A stretch of DNA of 14,066 nt, taken from NCBI GenBank assembly GCA_002887195.1, contig PJAB01001494.1:1-14066 (forward strand), given 5' to 3'. Each line of letters begins with the position of its first letter. Positions within the stretch are counted from its first letter, which is position 1. Below are positions 6,209-11,200 of this stretch, in pieces. Below the pieces are notes generated by a model that saw nothing but the letters and a program-made list of their open reading frames with translations, had not been told where the DNA came from and did no database searches. A program made the translations under genes and the position numbers. The stretch is from Chrysochromulina parva. Its lineage: Eukaryota > Haptophyta > Prymnesiales > Chrysochromulinaceae.

Positions 6209-6425
6209 TCGTCCAACCTACGTCCATCCTCCTCAAGATTCGCGCCAATGGCCGTTGGTCCCAACGCTCCAACGGCACTCGGCGCTCAACACGGCGCGTG
6301 TCCACTCCCAACCTAGCAACATCGTGTGGGGAGCCATGGCGGGAGCTAGGGAGGTACGAGTGGGACCCAAGAGGCAGTCGCTCCACCCTCCACCAGCCCC
6401 CTTGCAACAGCCTCGCACGGCGCGC
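6209..6425. other. short intergenic region between two minus-strand genes
   Basis: About 217 bases separate the stop of the plastid-protein gene from the first in-frame Met of the RMI1-like gene. It should hold the 3' UTR of one gene and the promoter and 5' UTR of the other. I see no clear motif. Confidence 0.5.
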
Positions 6426-7553
6426 TCACTTGAACTGCCCATAGTCCCACTCGCCACGCCGCGCCGCCTCGACCTCCTCCGGTGTGCTCGGTGGCACACG
6501 GGCCGGTCGTGATGCACTAGCACCGGCACTGGCACTGGCACCAGCACCAGCACCGGTACCGGTACGGCTGACGAAGCCCTCGCCAGCACCTTCGCGCCGC
6601 TGCCGGCGTTCGGAGCGCGCTGGGGTGGGCACCACGCGCCCTTCGAAGGGGGGTGCTTCCATGGATGAGGCCGCCGCCGCCGGTGGCATCGGACGTGCGG
6701 GCGGAGGCGTCGCCATCAGCGGCCGCGCCACAGCGACATTGGAGTACAGCGGCGATGGCTCCCCGAAGAACCAGCCGATCGGGTCCTCCGCCAGGTTCGT
6801 CAGTCCCTTGGCCACGATCTCCGTCGAGCTCCGCCCGCCGGGTGACGAAACCCAGCTCGAGGCGCGCTCCGCCTCCGCAGCGGCCTCGCGCTCGGACCAG
6901 CGGCGGTTGGCGGCGAGGTTGCCGGCGGAGGGCGGCGCAAACGAGCGCGCGCGCGCGTCGGCATCCCCGGGCGCCTCGGAGGCCTTCAGCTCCGCATACC
7001 GCTGCTCCACGAAGTCGATAAAGAGCTTTCCACCGAACGCGACCGTCGGCACGAGCACCGCGGCCAGGGCGAGTGTGGGCACGCCGCCGTCGGTGGGCAG
7101 GCCAAAGGGCAGGCCAAAGGGCAGAGAGCTCGGCTGTGCCGCGGCCGCGGCCGCCGCGACCACGGCCTGGATCGCCTCCGGTGCGGCGACGACCTGAGCC
7201 ACCACGGGCTCGGCGGTGGCGACCTGAGCCGCCGAGTCGATGGCAGCAGGCGCCGTCACAACGGCCTGCACAGCGGCAGCGATGGGCTCGGCTGGCGGCA
7301 CTGGAGCCGCCGCCTGTACAATGGTTGTTGCCTCTGCGGACGTCGCTGCGGCAGCGGAACGCTGCAGCTCGGCGAGCTGCGCCTTGAGCTGCAGGATCTC
7401 GAGCTTCTGCGTGAGCGCGTCGAGCTGCGCGTCAAGATCCGCGTCAGCGAGTGCGGTGATGGTGGGCGGCCGTGCGAGGCGCGGCCTCGGTGCGAGCAGG
7501 CCACTCGGGCTGACGAAGGCAAGCGCCGCGCTTGCCAAGAAGGCATACAGCAT
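6426..7553 (-). CDS. plastid-targeted protein of unknown function with one membrane segment
   Basis: A 375-residue frame starts from an ATG in a favourable GAAAATG context. The N-terminus MLYAFLASAALA is a signal peptide core followed directly by FVSPSGLLAPRPRLARPP, the phenylalanine-led bipartite presequence typical of secondary red plastids. Residues about 38-66 (DADLDAQLDALTQK onward to AELQ) form a likely coiled coil. An alanine/valine-rich linker follows, then a hydrophobic segment at about 157-180 (VPTLALAAVLVPTVAFGG) and KLFIDFVEQRYAELKASE. A more conserved-looking stretch, IVAKGLTNLAEDPIGWFFGEP, lies at about 246-266. The C-terminal third is low complexity (GAGASASAGAS) and ends EWDYGQFK. 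I do not recognise the family; a plastid inner-membrane or thylakoid location is inferred. No intron is evident. Confidence 0.7.
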   Translation of the reverse strand: MLYAFLASAALAFVSPSGLLAPRPRLARPPTITALADADLDAQLDALTQKLEILQLKAQLAELQRSAAAATSAEATTIVQAAAPVPPAEPIAAAVQAVVTAPAAIDSAAQVATAEPVVAQVVAAPEAIQAVVAAAAAAAQPSSLPFGLPFGLPTDGGVPTLALAAVLVPTVAFGGKLFIDFVEQRYAELKASEAPGDADARARSFAPPSAGNLAANRRWSEREAAAEAERASSWVSSPGGRSSTEIVAKGLTNLAEDPIGWFFGEPSPLYSNVAVARPLMATPPPARPMPPAAAASSMEAPPFEGRVVPTPARSERRQRREGAGEGFVSRTGTGAGAGASASAGASASRPARVPPSTPEEVEAARRGEWDYGQFK

Positions 7554-7805
7554 TTTCCGAGATTCACGACTTTAGTTCGGGGAATCTTCGTCCACATGTG
7601 TGAACGTGAACACGACAGACGCGACAGCCGGTCTACGGCACTGTTACTGCCCGCTCAGAATACACACACCTTACATGAGTGCGAAAATTCAAGTTCAAGT
7701 TTTAGCTCTGGCCCATAACCAAGAGTAAATACTCGTCACGCTGTCGTGGCTCGCAGTGCCGGCTATGTGAATTCTGCATGAACATGTACATGTATGCCCT
7801 TTCGT
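7554..7805. other. intergenic region upstream of the plastid-protein gene
   Basis: This lower-GC stretch should contain the promoter and 5' UTR of the minus-strand plastid-protein gene. No TATA-like box or other specific element can be assigned with confidence. The end near 7810-7836 has short GGCTCTGT repeats that belong to the neighbouring gene fragment. Confidence 0.45.
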
Positions 7806-7958
7806 GTATGTGGCTCTGTGGCTCTGTGGCTCTGCGGAGGATGCCTTTGTCATCATCTTGTTGAGCGCCGTGCTGTTGCGCCCCCTTTTCGCCATCGCGG
7901 CATCAAATTCAGCAGACTCGTCGAGCGCGACTTGATGGAGGAATGCAAAGAAGCCGCC
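7806..7958 (-). pseudogene. duplicated fragment of the SF1 helicase gene
   Basis: On the minus strand this encodes GGFFAFLHQVALDESAEFDA and then STALNKMMTKASSAEP. It closely matches GGFFAFLHQVKLDPSAEFDA and STALNKVMTK at residues 496-539 of the large neighbouring protein (plus-strand 12439-12570). The match starts abruptly at 7958, in a different frame from the upstream NGRPAW reading frame, and ends in an expanded CACAGAGC repeat. It has no start codon or catalytic motif. It is probably the relic of a tandem or dispersed paralogue. Confidence 0.8.
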
Positions 7959-8179
7959 TGCCCCATCCAGCAAGCGCCGTCGAATACAATCCAGAGCGAC
8001 GCAACCACGGTGTGCTGCCATGCCGGCCGACCGTTGACAAGCTTGCCGTTGACGAAAAGGAACTTGGCACGATCTCCGGCCAGCGAGCCGCCCTCAAGCT
8101 TGAGTCCGGACGGCGGCGATAGGACCCGCACCTCGTCCCACGCGTGCCCCGCGGTCCACGTGGCTCCGTCGGGCCTCAC
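7853..8179 (-). CDS. candidate last exon of the large gene with an NGRPAW-type motif
   Basis: An ATG-less minus-strand frame begins immediately after CCACTTAG (AG at 8181-8180), with GCTGAG about 12 bases upstream as a possible branch point. It encodes WDEVRVLSPPSG, LAGDRAKFLFVNGKLVNG, RPAWQH and LWIVFDGACWMGQ. The spacing of NGRPxW...H...LW...G.WMxG resembles a short domain I recall from many algal proteins, although I cannot name it. Splicing from a GAG|GTGACC donor at 8280 would join it in frame to Glu1925 of the large protein, replacing the last 29 residues. The homologous part ends at 7958, where a helicase-derived fragment begins; the frame then stops at 7853. Confidence 0.5.
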   Translation of the reverse strand: MRPDGATWTAGHAWDEVRVLSPPSGLKLEGGSLAGDRAKFLFVNGKLVNGRPAWQHTVVASLWIVFDGACWMGQAASLHSSIKSRSTSLLNLMPRWRKGGATARRSTR

Positions 8180-8280
8180 CTAAGTGGCCCTCAGCTCGAA
8201 ATGAAGTTCATCATGTTCTCCGCCAACACCATGTTCTGGGATCGCGGGCTCCTCAGAGGTGCTGGCGCGCTCCCGGTCAC
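8180..8280 (-). other. candidate terminal intron of the large gene, 101 bp
   Basis: On the minus strand the donor is GAG|GTGACC and the acceptor ACTTAG|GTGAGG. Both are phase 0 and share AGGTGA at the junctions. The unspliced form stops at 8191, inside this intron, so retention gives the 1954-residue protein and removal gives about 2033 residues. Support is from signals and frame only. Confidence 0.45.
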
Positions 8281-11200
8281 CTCGACCGCGATCGAGGCTT
8301 CTAAGTCGGAAAGCAGCTGGACGAAGCTGGACACCTGCCGAAGCTGGACATTCCCGGTGAAAACGATCCTATTGGAGCTCAGTTTCTCTATGCACGCGCG
8401 GAGGAGGCGCTCCGGCGACTGCGTGACCTCCACCACACGCGGTGCGCCGATCACGTCGATGTTGATGAACTTTGGACTGCTCGCCTCCGCCCGCGCGACG
8501 AGATCCGGAAGCGGCTTGCCTTGCCGTTTGTGCTGCGTGACGTACGCGACCACAATCGAGGCGACGGCCGTATCAAAGACTGGCCAGCCGCGAGAGCGGT
8601 ACGGCCGCAAGTTGTACATTGGGTACACCACGCGATCCTTGCGACGGAGCGGGTAGCCGCGCTCGTTCAACGAGCGCACGGCGCGTGCCGCCGTCTCGCC
8701 AGCGACACGCACCACAAACTCACCCCACCCCTTCTTCTCCCAGGCTAGCACGCCGTCGCCCAGCTCCTTCCGCAGCTCCTCGAGCGACGTGTTGGTGCGC
8801 ACGACGAAGACGGTCCCCGTGCGCTCGGAGACGAGCTCGCTCGGCGCGCCGTCGTCACTACCGAGCTCGCCAGGCTGGTCCGTGAACTGCAGCACACAGG
8901 TGCCTGTGGCGGACGCGAAGAGGCAGGGCATGACAGAGAGGCCGCGTTCAAACTTGAGCTCATTCTCGAAGACGTGCTCGCCCATCAGCTCTGGCTCCTT
9001 GCCGCCGCACAAGCGCTTGAGCTCGGGATGGCGCCATGCCGCGCGCGCGTCGCCCTCCGTGCGGAAGCGCACGTAGCCTTCTGCAGGCAATGCTTCCTCA
9101 TCCTCGTCGAAGCGGTACGCGCCTCTGACGTAACGCCCGTGGAAGAGCGCACTGCCGTAGTCGCGCGAGTGTAGGCCGAGGCTCTCAAAGTCCGCCATGG
9201 AGGCCAGCGCCCAGCCCTGTTGCGAGCACAGGGAGACGAGCTTGTCGACGCAAACCTGCGCCTCGACCTCCGTGGCGACGCGCTCGCACTCAAACTTGAG
9301 CACGGTGAGCGGGCCCTGGCTCACCTCGGCGCCAAAGCGCCGCGAGATCGCCTCCGGGGCGTGCCACGACGGCCACGCAAAGATCTGCGGCGTGCAAGCA
9401 AAGTCCACAAAGAGACCGTACTCGCCGTGTCTGCCTTTCATGTAGCCGCGCAACTTTTCGAGCGTGCGGCCATCGGGGTCGGGCAAGTCAGAAGTGCGCC
9501 AGCAACAGCTGGACACGTAAACGCCGCGGCGCCCCCGCGCATAGAGGTCCGCGGCGCGCTCGGGGGACAGGAAGGCTTCCGGCGGCATGTCCTGGCAGCG
9601 TGGCAGAAAGGGCATTCCCATGACTATGTTGATGTCCTCGGCCCCAAGCTCAGCCAGCCTCTCCTTCACCGCCTCGGCTTTGCGGCACAGGCCGGCTGCG
9701 GTGAGCGGGGCGACCTCGGCAAACGTGCTGAGGTGGAAGGTGACCACAAATGATTTCTCATGGGCATCGAGCTGTCCATTTGGAGTCTTGCGCGTCGCAG
9801 ATGCACCTCGTTCGAAGGGTGCTGGGCGAGAGTCGAGGTCCTCGAGGCCAATACCATGATTATGGTCCATCCGGCCGGAACCCAATGCCCCAGGCTTCGG
9901 CAGTCTCGTCTCGTTTTGTCGCCGCAGCTTTGCCGACACTACGGCGCGCGCCGTCATTTTGCCGGATGGATGCTCCGACTTCGAGGCCGCCTCCATCGTC
10001 AGGTCTTCCGCAAAGGAATCTCTCCTGCGACGCGAATGGAAACGGCCAGAGCCGAGGCTGCTGGCTGCGGACGAGGTATCAAGGTGCGGAGACTCAACGT
10101 CGCCCTCGCCGGCCTCGGCGTTCTTGACCTGAGCTCTGAGCATCGCCGACGATGTGAGGCTGCGCGTGAGCTTGGCATCGGCGTGCTTCGTGCTGCACCT
10201 CCGCTTCGCATCTGGCTGCAGCCCGTGGGCGGAGAACGCCACCTTCGGCCCACCGGCCATGCGCTCTTCCGACGTGCCACTAGGCGATGCGGCGAGGAAC
10301 GCCTTCAGCTTCTGTGAATGCCCCAGGTCGAGTGTCACGCCGGCCTCGGCCTTCAGGCGCTCCTTGAGCTCGTTGAATGTGAAGTCGCAGAGCCCTTCCA
10401 CAGATTCGATGCCAAGATCGTCAATGATCGCGTGCGCGAGCTGCGAGAGGCCCGCTTCGGCCAGCTCGTGCCTGAAGCGCTCGAGCTGCACCTCCGCCGG
10501 GGCAGCCACCTCCGGAGGAGAGGGAGGCGGCGAGGGGGGCGGCGAGGCTGCCGAGGCCGCCTCCACCGTGATGCAGATGGACGAGGTCCCGCAGAGCTTC
10601 GCCAACTGCCGAATCAGCACGTCCGTCGGCTCGTTAGAAGCGAGGCGTGCCACCACCTTGGTGACGCGCGGCAGCTGCTTATCCGAGCGATCGGAATCCA
10701 ACAGCCAGGCAACGTCGATGAGGCGCACTGCGCCGTCGCGGAGGGCGGCCTCAATCGGCGCGTCGATCCCTTCCGTCGTCTTTGCGGCAGCAAAGGGATT
10801 CAACTCGACTGAACCCGCCTCCACCTCCTCAGACTCTTCGATGCTGCTTGTATCCCAAATCGTCTGCTTGGTGAGATTCTTCTCTCCATGCGCTGCGCCG
10901 CTACCAGCACTGGCTGAAGAGGCTGCGCCGCTACCAGCGTTGTCTGAAGAGGCCGCGCCGCTGCCAGCACTGGCTGAAGAGGCCGCGCCGTTGCCAGCAC
11001 TGGCTGAAGAGGCCGCGCAGCTACAAGCGTTGGCTGAAGAGGCTGCGCCGCTACCAGCGTCGTCTGAAGAGGCCGCGCCGCTGCCAGCACTGGCTGAAGA
11101 GGCCGCGCCGCTGCCAGCACTGGCTGAAGAGGCCGCACAGCTACAAGCGTTGGCTGAAGAGGCTGCGCCGCTACCAGCGTTGTTTGAAGAGGTTTTGCCT

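Noticed and set aside
10891..11190. Possible CRISPR array
   Set aside because: The 30-bp units are contiguous with no unique spacers, lie in frame inside a coding region, and the DNA is eukaryotic.
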